A DNA stretch of 43,248 nucleotides from assembly GCA_902761375.1 (NCBI GenBank), contig CACWKB010000012.1:1-43248 (forward strand), written 5' to 3'. Position 1 is the first letter of the stretch. Every line of letters starts with the position of its first letter. Below, in pieces: positions 14,596 to 22,738 of this stretch. Source of the stretch: an uncultured Ruminococcus sp. GTDB taxonomy: Bacteria > Bacillota > Clostridia > Oscillospirales > Acutalibacteraceae. Below the pieces are notes generated by a model. That model saw only the letters and a list, made by a program, of their open reading frames with translations. It did not search any database and was not told the DNA's origin. Made by a program: the position numbers and the translations under genes.

Positions 14596-15378
14596 ATGCA
14601 AACGCTCACAAGTAAAGACAATCCCGCGGTCAAATACGCGGTGAAGCTTCGCAAAAGCGCGAGGTTTCGCAGGGAAGAGGGTCGGTTCATCGCCGAGGGC
14701 ATGAGGATCTGCCTCGACGCTGTCAAAAGCGGCGCCGAGCTCGACACGCTTTTTCTTAGCGAGGACGCGCTGAAAAAGTATCCGGAGCAGTGCGATGTTC
14801 TGATCTCGGCGGCTGATAAAACGCTTGCCGTCTCAGCCTCGCTTTTTGCCGTGCTCAGCGACACGCAGACCCCTCAGGGCGCGCTTTGCGTAATAAAAAC
14901 ACTTGACAAAAGCTCTCATTTTGATACAATTAAGATTAGCGGAAAATTTCTCGCGCTTGAAAACATTCAGGATCCGAACAATCTCGGCACCGTATTGCGG
15001 TCTGCCGAGGCTCTCGGCGTTTCCGGAGTGATACTCAGCGATGACTGCTGCGACGTCTATAATCCCAAGGTCGTGCGCGGCAGCATGGGCGCGGTTTTCA
15101 GGATGCCCTTTTTGACAGTCGAAAGCATTCCCGCTTTTCTTGCGAGCAATCCCGGGCTTCATTCCTATGCCGCCGTAGTGGATCCCGCCGCAAAGCCCGT
15201 CACGCAGGTGAGCTTTACCGAGCCTTGCGCGGCGGTTATCGGAAATGAAGGAAACGGACTGCGCGCAGAGACCGTCGCAGCCTGCACCGAGGCTGTCACC
15301 ATCCCCATGAGGGGCAAGGCGGAATCGCTCAATGCCTCCGCAGCGGCGACAATATTGATTTGGGAAATGATCAGATGA
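14596..15378 (+). CDS. TrmH/SpoU-family RNA 2'-O-methyltransferase
   Basis: The 260-residue protein has an N-terminal substrate-binding domain (TSKDNPAVKYAVKLRKS, then RFIAEGMRIC) and a C-terminal SPOUT knot. Motifs 1 to 3 are visible: ENIQDPNNLGTVLRSAEALG, IGNEGNGL and IPMRGKAESLNASAAATILIWE. These transfer methyl from SAM to a ribose 2'-OH in rRNA or tRNA; the target base cannot be told from sequence. ATG 14596 is chosen over GTG 14590 because GGAG (14585-14588) is 7 nt away. Its TGA overlaps the dprA ATG by 4 nt. Confidence 0.9.
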   Translation: MQTLTSKDNPAVKYAVKLRKSARFRREEGRFIAEGMRICLDAVKSGAELDTLFLSEDALKKYPEQCDVLISAADKTLAVSASLFAVLSDTQTPQGALCVIKTLDKSSHFDTIKISGKFLALENIQDPNNLGTVLRSAEALGVSGVILSDDCCDVYNPKVVRGSMGAVFRMPFLTVESIPAFLASNPGLHSYAAVVDPAAKPVTQVSFTEPCAAVIGNEGNGLRAETVAACTEAVTIPMRGKAESLNASAAATILIWEMIR

Positions 15379-16619
15379 ATTCACCGAACGCTAAATTCTG
15401 GATATGGCTTTCTCAGGCGTTGGGCTACGATACGCCCAAGGTCAAGGTACTGCGCGGCCTTTATCCTGATATAGCGGTGTTTTATTCGGGCGGCGAGCGC
15501 GAATGGCGCTATTGCGGCAAGCTCAGCGAGAAGGATATAGCAAGTCTTTCCAAGACGCCGCTTTCCGTCGCCGAGTCGATACTCGAGAGCTGCGCGCGTT
15601 TCGGATACTCGGTTCTCGCCATAGACGATCCCAATTATCCCAAGTGCCTTTACAATATCTACGACCCGCCTGCGGTTCTTTATATCGAGGGCAAGCTGCC
15701 CGATGTGGATCACCGGCTGACGATCGGGATCGTAGGTACAAGACGGGCTACGGAATACGGCGTAAGCAATTCCTATAAGATAGGCTACGCGCTCGGCAAG
15801 TACGGAGTCTGCACAGTAAGCGGCGGCGCTTTGGGCGTCGACTGCGCAGCGCACAGGGGAACTCTCGCGGCTGACGGGACGACGATCTGCGTCCGCGGCT
15901 GCGGAATAAACTGCTCATACCTCAGCGAAAATGCCGGTATGCGCCGCACCATAACCCAAAAAGGAGCGGTGATCTCCGAATACCCTCCGTACACCGAGCC
16001 GAGAAGCTTTCATTTCCCGGCGCGCAACCGCATAATCTCCGCTTTGTCGGACGGAGTGGTGATCATTGAATCCGGCAAGCGCAGCGGCTCGCTCATCACG
16101 GCGAACCTTGCGCTCGAGCAGGGTAAGGAGGTTTTTGCGCTGCTCGGCAACAACAGCCCCCAGAACGAGGGCTCGAATGCCCGCATTAAGGAGGGCAGCG
16201 CGATCCCTATCACCGACTTTATGGATATACTTAACGCCTTTGACGGTCTGTATCTAACAGACGAGGAGGAAAAGGTGATCGTCGATCTCGACAGTATATC
16301 CTTAGCCGATATAAACGCTGTGCCCATCAAGGGCAAACGGCAGACTCCTGCCGAGCCCATCCACGAGCTCTTCAAAACTGCTCGCTCCCGTACAAAACAA
16401 ACAGAACAACCAAAGCCGACTGCGGTCCACCGCGTCGACGTTAAACTTGAAGGTGACATGGCGGCGGTCTACCGTGTTTTGACCGATCAGCCTGTTAACA
16501 TAGATGATATTTCACGGCAGCTTTCGCTTCCCGTATACAGGGTGATCACGGCGATGACTCAGCTCCAGATGAAGGATCTGGTCAACTCGTATCCGGGAAG
16601 AAAATTCAGTCTGAAATAG
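15375..16619 (+). CDS. dprA: DNA-processing protein DprA
   Basis: The 414-residue protein has the Rossmann-like DprA core: YPKCLYNIYDPPAVLYIEG, GIVGTRRATEYG, VSGGALGVDCAAHRG, FPARNRIISALSDGVVIIE and SGSLITANLALEQGKEVFA. After a linker (about 305-350) a winged-helix DprA_WH-like domain closes the protein. DprA loads RecA on incoming single-stranded DNA in natural transformation and is widely kept even where competence is unknown. The ATG overlaps the preceding stop (ATGA), so coupling is likely. It sits directly before topA, as in many Firmicutes. Confidence 0.95.
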   Translation: MNSPNAKFWIWLSQALGYDTPKVKVLRGLYPDIAVFYSGGEREWRYCGKLSEKDIASLSKTPLSVAESILESCARFGYSVLAIDDPNYPKCLYNIYDPPAVLYIEGKLPDVDHRLTIGIVGTRRATEYGVSNSYKIGYALGKYGVCTVSGGALGVDCAAHRGTLAADGTTICVRGCGINCSYLSENAGMRRTITQKGAVISEYPPYTEPRSFHFPARNRIISALSDGVVIIESGKRSGSLITANLALEQGKEVFALLGNNSPQNEGSNARIKEGSAIPITDFMDILNAFDGLYLTDEEEKVIVDLDSISLADINAVPIKGKRQTPAEPIHELFKTARSRTKQTEQPKPTAVHRVDVKLEGDMAAVYRVLTDQPVNIDDISRQLSLPVYRVITAMTQLQMKDLVNSYPGRKFSLK

Positions 16620-16654
16620 CAGTATAAGGTATATGAAACCATAGGAGGAATACC

Positions 16655-18748
16655 GTGTCAGATCTGGTTATTGTGGAGTCCCCCGCAAAAGCAAAAACCA
16701 TAAAAAAATACCTCGGCTCAGGCTATGAGGTTATCGCCTCGATGGGTCACGTCCGCGACCTGCCCAAGGCGAGACTGAGCGTTGACATAAAGAACCGGTT
16801 CACGCCCAAATACGACATCATAAAGGGCAAGGAAAAGCTCGTCAAGGAGCTCAAAAGCCTTGCCGATAAAAGCGACAGCGTTTATCTCGCGACCGACCCC
16901 GACCGCGAGGGCGAGGCGATCTCCTGGCATTTGGCGTATATCCTCGGACTTCCCGACGATTACTGCAAGCGCGTGGAGTTCAACGAGATCACAAAAACCG
17001 GCGTTCAGCAGGGAATGGCTAATCCGCGCTCGATAAACATTGACCTCGTCAACGCCCAGCAGGCGCGCCGCGTGCTCGACCGTCTTGTGGGCTACAAGCT
17101 CAGCCCGTTCATCTCACAGAAGATACGCCGCGGCCTGTCCGCAGGCAGGGTGCAGTCCGTCGCGCTGCGCATTATAGTCGACAGAGAGAACGAGATACGC
17201 AAATTCAAGCCCGAGGAGTACTGGACTATAGACGCAAAGTTCATTCCCAAGGGCAGCCGCAGGGCATTTGCAGCCTCGCTTTACTCTGACGCCAAAGGCA
17301 AGATCAAGATCACCGACGCCGCTCAGGCGGATAAAATAGAGAGCGACCTTCAGGGAGCCGAGTACACGGTAACCAAGGTCAAGCACGGTACGCGCAAAAA
17401 ATCCCCGGCACCTCCGTTCATCACCTCAACGCTCCAGCAGGAGGCCTCGCGCAAGCTCGGCTTCCAGTCCCGCCGCACGATGAAGGTTGCTCAGGAGCTC
17501 TATGAGGGAGTCGAGGTCCAGGGCATGGGCGCGACCGGTCTTATCACCTATATGCGTACGGACTCGCTGCGTATCTCTAACGTGGCGATAGCCGAGGTAA
17601 CAAAATATATCGAGGGCGCATACGGCAGCGACTATCTGCCCGATAAGCCGCGACACTTCAAATCGCGCAAGAACGCGCAGGACGGACACGAGGCGATCCG
17701 CCCCTCGATGCCCTCGCTCACACCCGAACAGGTCAAGTCGAGCCTCACCCTCGATCAGTATAAGCTCTATAAGCTGATCTGGAGCCGCTTTACCGCAAGC
17801 CAGATGGCTGACTGCGTCCAGAAAACCACTCAGGCTGACATCGAGGCGAACGGCTACACCTTTAAGGCTTCGGGCTACTATGTGGATTTCCCGGGCTTCA
17901 CGGCGCTTTATGTAGAGAGCAAGGACGAGGCTGAGGAAAAGACCTCCCAGCTTCCTCCGCTTGAACAGGGTATGCCCGTTCGCTGCAAGGAGCTGCAGAA
18001 AAATCAGCACTTCACTCAGCCGCCTGCTCGCTTCACCGAGGCTTCGCTCATTAAGATGCTCGAGGAGAACGGCATCGGCAGACCTTCGACCTACGCCGCG
18101 ACCATTACCACGCTCACCGGCAGGGAATACGTCAGCCGCGAGGGCAAAACGCTTGTTCCCACAGAGCTCGGCGAGGTGATCACCGGTCTGATGAAGGAGC
18201 GCTTCCCGAAGATCGTCAACGTCAAGTTCACCGCCCAGATGGAGGATGAGCTCGATATGGTCGAGCACGGCGACGTTGCATGGGTCGACCTGCTCGACGA
18301 GTTCTACGGCGATTTTGAAAAGACCCTCAAGGAGGCAAAGTCCGACATGGAGGGCGTCAAGCTCCAGCTCAAGGAGGACGAGACCGACATCATCTGCGAG
18401 AAATGCGGCAGAAGAATGGTGGTCAAGGTCGGACGCTACGGCAAGTTTATCGCCTGCCCCGGCTATCCCGAGTGCAAGAACATCAAGAAGTTCGTTGAAA
18501 AATCAGGAGCCGTCTGTCCCAAGTGCGGCGGCGACGTGATCGTTAAGCATACTAAAAGCAAGAGGGTCTTTTACGGCTGCTCCAATTATCCCGAATGTGA
18601 TTTTGTGAGCTGGAACGAGCCGACCAACGAGAAATGTCCGCAGTGCGGAGAGATCCTTTATAAAAAGAAAGGAAAGAAGCCCGTCCTGTTCTGTGAGAAC
18701 AAGGATTGCGGATATACCCGCTCGGGCAAATCGGAAGAAAAGGAATGA
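16655..18748 (+). CDS. topA: DNA topoisomerase I
   Basis: The 697-residue type IA topoisomerase starts on GTG 16655 behind AGGAGG. The TOPRIM domain has VIVESPAKAKTIKKYLG and DPDREGEAI. The nucleophile is Tyr299 in GLITYMRTDSL. Three C-terminal zinc ribbons follow (CEKCG...CPGYPEC; CPKCG...CSNYPEC; CPQCG...CENKDC). It relaxes negative supercoils by single-strand passage. Its stop overlaps the trmFO start by 4 nt, matching the dprA-topA-trmFO order of Bacillus. Confidence 0.97.
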   Translation: MSDLVIVESPAKAKTIKKYLGSGYEVIASMGHVRDLPKARLSVDIKNRFTPKYDIIKGKEKLVKELKSLADKSDSVYLATDPDREGEAISWHLAYILGLPDDYCKRVEFNEITKTGVQQGMANPRSINIDLVNAQQARRVLDRLVGYKLSPFISQKIRRGLSAGRVQSVALRIIVDRENEIRKFKPEEYWTIDAKFIPKGSRRAFAASLYSDAKGKIKITDAAQADKIESDLQGAEYTVTKVKHGTRKKSPAPPFITSTLQQEASRKLGFQSRRTMKVAQELYEGVEVQGMGATGLITYMRTDSLRISNVAIAEVTKYIEGAYGSDYLPDKPRHFKSRKNAQDGHEAIRPSMPSLTPEQVKSSLTLDQYKLYKLIWSRFTASQMADCVQKTTQADIEANGYTFKASGYYVDFPGFTALYVESKDEAEEKTSQLPPLEQGMPVRCKELQKNQHFTQPPARFTEASLIKMLEENGIGRPSTYAATITTLTGREYVSREGKTLVPTELGEVITGLMKERFPKIVNVKFTAQMEDELDMVEHGDVAWVDLLDEFYGDFEKTLKEAKSDMEGVKLQLKEDETDIICEKCGRRMVVKVGRYGKFIACPGYPECKNIKKFVEKSGAVCPKCGGDVIVKHTKSKRVFYGCSNYPECDFVSWNEPTNEKCPQCGEILYKKKGKKPVLFCENKDCGYTRSGKSEEKE

Positions 18749-20091
18749 TAGTCAACGTCATCGGCGCGGGACTTGCGGGCTGCGAGGCGGCAATGCAGAT
18801 CGCAAACCGCGGAGTCGAGGTTCGTCTGATCGAGATGAAGCCTCAGAAAAAGACCCCCGCTCATAAAAGCGACCTTTTCGGCGAGCTCGTCTGTTCAAAT
18901 TCGTTCAAGGCGATGAGGATAGAGAGCGCCGCAGGCTTGCTCAAGGAGGAAATGCGCCGCCTTGATTCCTTTCTCATGCGCTGCGCGGACAGGTGCAGGG
19001 TACCGGCAGGAGGAGCTCTCGCGGTCGACAGGGAGCAGTTCGCTCTCCTTGTGACCGAGGGGATAACCAATCATCCCATTATCCGGGTAGAGCACCGCGA
19101 GCTGACCGAGATCCCGGACGAGGGCGTTACGATCATCGCGACCGGACCTCTGACCTCGGATGCACTGGCTTCCGCTGTCGAAAGGCGTTTCGGTGCTTCG
19201 CTGTCCTTCTTTGACGCGGCGGCTCCCATCGTCAGCGCGGACAGCGTGGATATGGATCTTGCCTTCACCGCCTCGCGTTATGAGCGCGGCGGCGAGGACG
19301 ACTACATCAACTGCCCCATGAACAAGGAGGAGTACGAAAACTTCTACTCAGCCCTTGTTTCGGCACAGCGCGCTCCGCTTCACGATTTCGACGTTAACAA
19401 CCCAAAGGTTTACGAGGGCTGTATGCCGGTCGAGGTGATGGCGCAAAGGGGAGAGGGTACGCTTCGATTCGGACCGATGAAGCCCGTCGGACTAGTGGAT
19501 CCGCGGACGGGTCACCGTCCGTGGGCGGTGCTTCAGCTCCGAAAGGAGAACGCCGCAGGCACGATGTACAATCTCGTTGGCTTTCAGACTAACCTGAAAT
19601 TTGCCGAGCAGAAGCGCGTGTTTTCGCTCATTCCCGCTCTGCACGACGCCGAGTTCCTGCGCTACGGCGTCATGCACCGCAACACCTTCCTCTGCTCGCC
19701 TCAGATACTTGACTCTGATTTTTCCGTAAAAGAAAATAAAAACCTGTTCTTCGCAGGACAGATAACTGGCGTGGAGGGCTACATGGAAAGCGCCGCTTCG
19801 GGCATTATGGCGGGTATCAACGCCGTTCGTTATTTGAAAAACAAGCCGACGCTTACCCTTCCCGCCGATACCATGATAGGCGCGCTCTCGCGCTATATCT
19901 CGGATCCGACAGTCAAGAAATTCCAGCCCATGGGCGCGAATTTCGGAGTGCTTCCCGAGCTTGAGCAAAGACCGCGCGATAAAAAGGAACGCGCCGCGTC
20001 ATACGCTGCCCGCGCGCTTGATTCCCTCGGCGAATATCTTACCTATATAAAAGAAACTGATGAAGGTGACTACTATGAAAATCATTGTTGA
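18745..20091 (+). CDS. trmFO: tRNA uracil-54 C5-methyltransferase, folate-dependent
   Basis: The 448-residue flavoprotein begins with the FAD motif VIGAGLAGCEAA, followed by ELVCSNSFKAM, VDREQF, CPMNKEEY and the C-terminal GQITGVEGYMESAASG. TrmFO uses methylene-tetrahydrofolate and FAD to make ribothymidine at position 54 of tRNA. The ATG at 18745 overlaps the topA stop (ATGA); an in-frame start at 18706 would run inside topA and is rejected. Its last 17 nt overlap plsX. Confidence 0.96.
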   Translation: MIVNVIGAGLAGCEAAMQIANRGVEVRLIEMKPQKKTPAHKSDLFGELVCSNSFKAMRIESAAGLLKEEMRRLDSFLMRCADRCRVPAGGALAVDREQFALLVTEGITNHPIIRVEHRELTEIPDEGVTIIATGPLTSDALASAVERRFGASLSFFDAAAPIVSADSVDMDLAFTASRYERGGEDDYINCPMNKEEYENFYSALVSAQRAPLHDFDVNNPKVYEGCMPVEVMAQRGEGTLRFGPMKPVGLVDPRTGHRPWAVLQLRKENAAGTMYNLVGFQTNLKFAEQKRVFSLIPALHDAEFLRYGVMHRNTFLCSPQILDSDFSVKENKNLFFAGQITGVEGYMESAASGIMAGINAVRYLKNKPTLTLPADTMIGALSRYISDPTVKKFQPMGANFGVLPELEQRPRDKKERAASYAARALDSLGEYLTYIKETDEGDYYENHC

Positions 20092-21055
20092 CGCGTTCGG
20101 AGGCGACAACGCCCCGCTTGAGATCATCAAGGGCTGCGCCCTTGCGGTTCAAGAGTCCGGAGTGGATTTCATCCTCACGGGCGACGAGCAGATCATCCGC
20201 AAAACCGCCGAGGAGAACAGCATTTCCCTCGATCATATCGAAATCGTCCACTGCGACGAGGTAATCACGATGGAGGACGACGCGCTCTCGGTGCGCAAGT
20301 CAAAGAAAAACAGCTCCATGGCGGTCGGACTCCGCCTGCTCAACGAGGACAGTGGCGACGCCTTTATCAGCGCGGGCAACAGCGGCGCGCTCTGCGTCGG
20401 CGCTACCACGATCACGGGCAGGATCAAGGGCGTAAAGAGAACCGCCTTTGCTCCCGTGCTTCCCGCAGAGCAGGGCTTCTTCATGCTGCTCGACGGCGGC
20501 GCGAACGTCGACTGCCGCCCCGAGTTTCTCTATCAGTTCGCGCTGATGGGCTCGATCTACATGAACCGCGTAATGGGCGTCGAGAATCCGCGCGTCGGAC
20601 TTGCCAACGTCGGCACAGAGGATCACAAGGGTACCGAGATGTATCAGGAGACCTATAAGCTGCTCAAGGAAAGCAAGCTCAACTTCATCGGAAACGTCGA
20701 GGGCAGAGACCTTCCCAAGGGCGCAGCTGACGTTGTGGTCTGCGACGGCTTCACGGGCAACCTTATCCTCAAAACCTACGAGGGCGCTGCCGCCGTGCTG
20801 ATGAAGCAGATCAAGCACATGTTTGCCGACAGCACCCGCGGAAAGCTTGCCGCGGCGCTGGTAATGAAGGATATCAAGGCGTTCAAGGTGCGCTTTGACT
20901 ACAACACCTACGGCGGAGCGCCGATCCTCGGCTCCTCAAAGCCCGTGTTTAAGGCTCACGGAGACGCCAAGGCGAACACGCTCAACAACGCTATAAAGCT
21001 GATCGTAAACTATGTAAATGCAAAGGCGATCGACGAGATCTCGTCCTCGCTGTGA
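20075..21055 (+). CDS. plsX: Phosphate acyltransferase PlsX
   Basis: The 326-residue protein has the PlsX start IIVDAFGGDNAP, SAGNSGALC, LDGGANVDC and VCDGFTGN. PlsX converts acyl-ACP to acyl-phosphate for phospholipid synthesis at the membrane. ATG 20075 is preceded by AAGGTGA at 5-nt spacing; an ATG at 20060 lies before that site and is less likely. It overlaps trmFO by 17 nt. In many Firmicutes fabD, fabG and acpP lie between plsX and rnc; here rnc follows directly. Confidence 0.96.
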   Translation: MKIIVDAFGGDNAPLEIIKGCALAVQESGVDFILTGDEQIIRKTAEENSISLDHIEIVHCDEVITMEDDALSVRKSKKNSSMAVGLRLLNEDSGDAFISAGNSGALCVGATTITGRIKGVKRTAFAPVLPAEQGFFMLLDGGANVDCRPEFLYQFALMGSIYMNRVMGVENPRVGLANVGTEDHKGTEMYQETYKLLKESKLNFIGNVEGRDLPKGAADVVVCDGFTGNLILKTYEGAAAVLMKQIKHMFADSTRGKLAAALVMKDIKAFKVRFDYNTYGGAPILGSSKPVFKAHGDAKANTLNNAIKLIVNYVNAKAIDEISSSL

Positions 21056-21070
21056 TTTTGGTGAATCCTT

Positions 21071-21748
21071 ATGTCTGATCTCGAGACCGTAATCGGTTAT
21101 CAATTCAAAAACAAGGAGCTTTTGCGCGAGGCGCTGACCCATTCCTCATACGCCAACGAGCGCAAATCCAAGCATATAAAATACAACGAGAGGCTGGAGT
21201 TTCTCGGAGACGCCGTGCTCTCCATCATTGTCTCGGACTACATATTCAAAAACTGTCCCGAGCTCCCCGAGGGCGAGCTAACAAAGCTGCGCGCGTCCCT
21301 TGTCTGCGAGCGTTCGCTTTTTGAATTTGCCAAGAAGATCAACCTCGGCAGCTATCTTTTGCTCAGCAAGGGCGAGCATCACAACGGAGGCGCAGACCGC
21401 CCCTCAATAGTATCCGACGCTTTTGAGGCGCTCATAGCCGCTATCTACATAGACGGAGGCATAGAGCCTGCCTCAAAGCACATCCTTAACTTTGTGATTC
21501 CCGCCATCAAGAGCTCAAAGAAAAAGAAGGTCAATGACTTTAAAACCACCCTTCAGGAGATTGTCCAGAAAAATCCCGGCGAGCAGCTCGAATACGTTCT
21601 GGTCGGCGAGAGCGGACCCGATCACAACAAGCACTTCGTGGTCGAGGTTCACCTCAACTCGAACGTGATCGGCAAGGGCGGCGGCAAGAGCAAAAAGGAA
21701 GCCGAGCAGCAGGCTGCGCGGGTCGCATTGGAGCTGATGGGCTATTAA
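21071..21748 (+). CDS. rnc: Ribonuclease III
   Basis: The 225-residue protein has the RNase III signature NERLEFLGDAVLS, the catalytic DAFEALIAAIYIDGG and a C-terminal double-stranded-RNA-binding domain (about 155-225, ending KKEAEQQAARVALELMGY). It cuts double-stranded RNA in rRNA precursors and mRNAs. It is placed between plsX and smc as is usual in the phylum. Its last codons overlap the start of the radical SAM gene. Confidence 0.97.
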   Translation: MSDLETVIGYQFKNKELLREALTHSSYANERKSKHIKYNERLEFLGDAVLSIIVSDYIFKNCPELPEGELTKLRASLVCERSLFEFAKKINLGSYLLLSKGEHHNGGADRPSIVSDAFEALIAAIYIDGGIEPASKHILNFVIPAIKSSKKKKVNDFKTTLQEIVQKNPGEQLEYVLVGESGPDHNKHFVVEVHLNSNVIGKGGGKSKKEAEQQAARVALELMGY

Positions 21749-22736
21749 GCACGGAAATATCTCTATTTTCATTCCGCATAACGGCTGTCCGCATCAGTGC
21801 AGCTTTTGCAATCAGAAGAACATCACGGGTCAGCAGACGCAGCCTTCGCCGGGCGAGGTCGCGGCAGTGCTTGATCGCGCGGTCTCCGATCTCGGAGACA
21901 GGACGCGTTTTGCCGAGATCGCATTTTTCGGCGGCAGCTTCACGGCTATCGACCGGGACTATATGCGCGCTCTGCTCGAGGCGGCACAGCCCTACCTTGA
22001 CCGCTTCTCGGGGATCAGGATATCCACCCGTCCCGACGCGATAGACGAAGAGGTGCTGGCGCTGCTGAAGCTCTGCGGAGTCACCTCCATAGAGCTCGGC
22101 GCTCAGTCGATGGATGATGCTGTTCTGAAAGCAAACGACAGGGGACATACGTCCTCCGATGTGGAAACCGCCTTCGCTTTGATAAGAAGCTTCGGATTTT
22201 CGGCGGGTCTGCAAATGATGACCGGGCTGTATATGTCCGATCCGCAGAGGGATTATCAAACCGCGCTCGAATTCGTCAGGCTCCGCCCCGACACGGTACG
22301 GGTCTATCCGACGGTCATTCTCAGGGGGACGCACCTTGAGGAGCTTTATCTTTCCGGCGAGTTCAAGCCATATTCACTCGAGGAATCGGTCGAGCTTTGC
22401 TCGCGGCTGATAAAGCTGTTTGACGACGAGGGGATTCCTCTTATCCGCCTCGGGCTGCACTATTCCGACAGCCTGATACAAAACAGTCTCGGCGGCTATT
22501 ATCATCCCGCATTCAGGGAGCTGTGCGAGTCAAAGCTTTTTTTTGATTCTTTTTTAGAAAAAACGCGCGACTTTACGGATAAAAAGGTCACGGTTACGCT
22601 CAACAGGCGTTCGCTGTCCAAGTTTCTCGGACAGAAAAAATCAAATCTCATACGCCTTTCCGGGCTGGGCTATGAGATTAAGCTTCAGTATGAAGATTCG
22701 CTCGGAAAGTATGAGTTCATCGTAAAACAGGGGTAA
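21744..22736 (+). CDS. Radical SAM protein (Elp3-like), apparent ATT start
   Basis: The frame gives (M)KHGNISIFIPHNGCPHQCSFCNQ, with the cluster motif C15-x3-C19-x2-C22, then the radical SAM barrel (FGGSFTAIDRDY, GIRISTRPDAID, IELGAQSMDD) and a C-terminal domain. Function is unknown, though members often sit next to rnc or smc in Clostridia. No ATG, GTG or TTG lies between the in-frame TGA at 21735 and the cysteines. The first possible canonical start, GTG 21867, would delete the cluster site. ATT 21744 aligns with the usual MKH start, and ATTAA overlaps the rnc stop the way ATGA overlaps do elsewhere here. Length is then 330 residues, spaced 2 nt from smc. Confidence 0.85.
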   Translation: MKHGNISIFIPHNGCPHQCSFCNQKNITGQQTQPSPGEVAAVLDRAVSDLGDRTRFAEIAFFGGSFTAIDRDYMRALLEAAQPYLDRFSGIRISTRPDAIDEEVLALLKLCGVTSIELGAQSMDDAVLKANDRGHTSSDVETAFALIRSFGFSAGLQMMTGLYMSDPQRDYQTALEFVRLRPDTVRVYPTVILRGTHLEELYLSGEFKPYSLEESVELCSRLIKLFDDEGIPLIRLGLHYSDSLIQNSLGGYYHPAFRELCESKLFFDSFLEKTRDFTDKKVTVTLNRRSLSKFLGQKKSNLIRLSGLGYEIKLQYEDSLGKYEFIVKQG

Positions 22737-22738
22737 AG

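Noticed and set aside
17426-18268. 280-codon open frame on the minus strand
   Set aside because: Opposite topA, which has full motifs; no promoter or ribosome-binding site.
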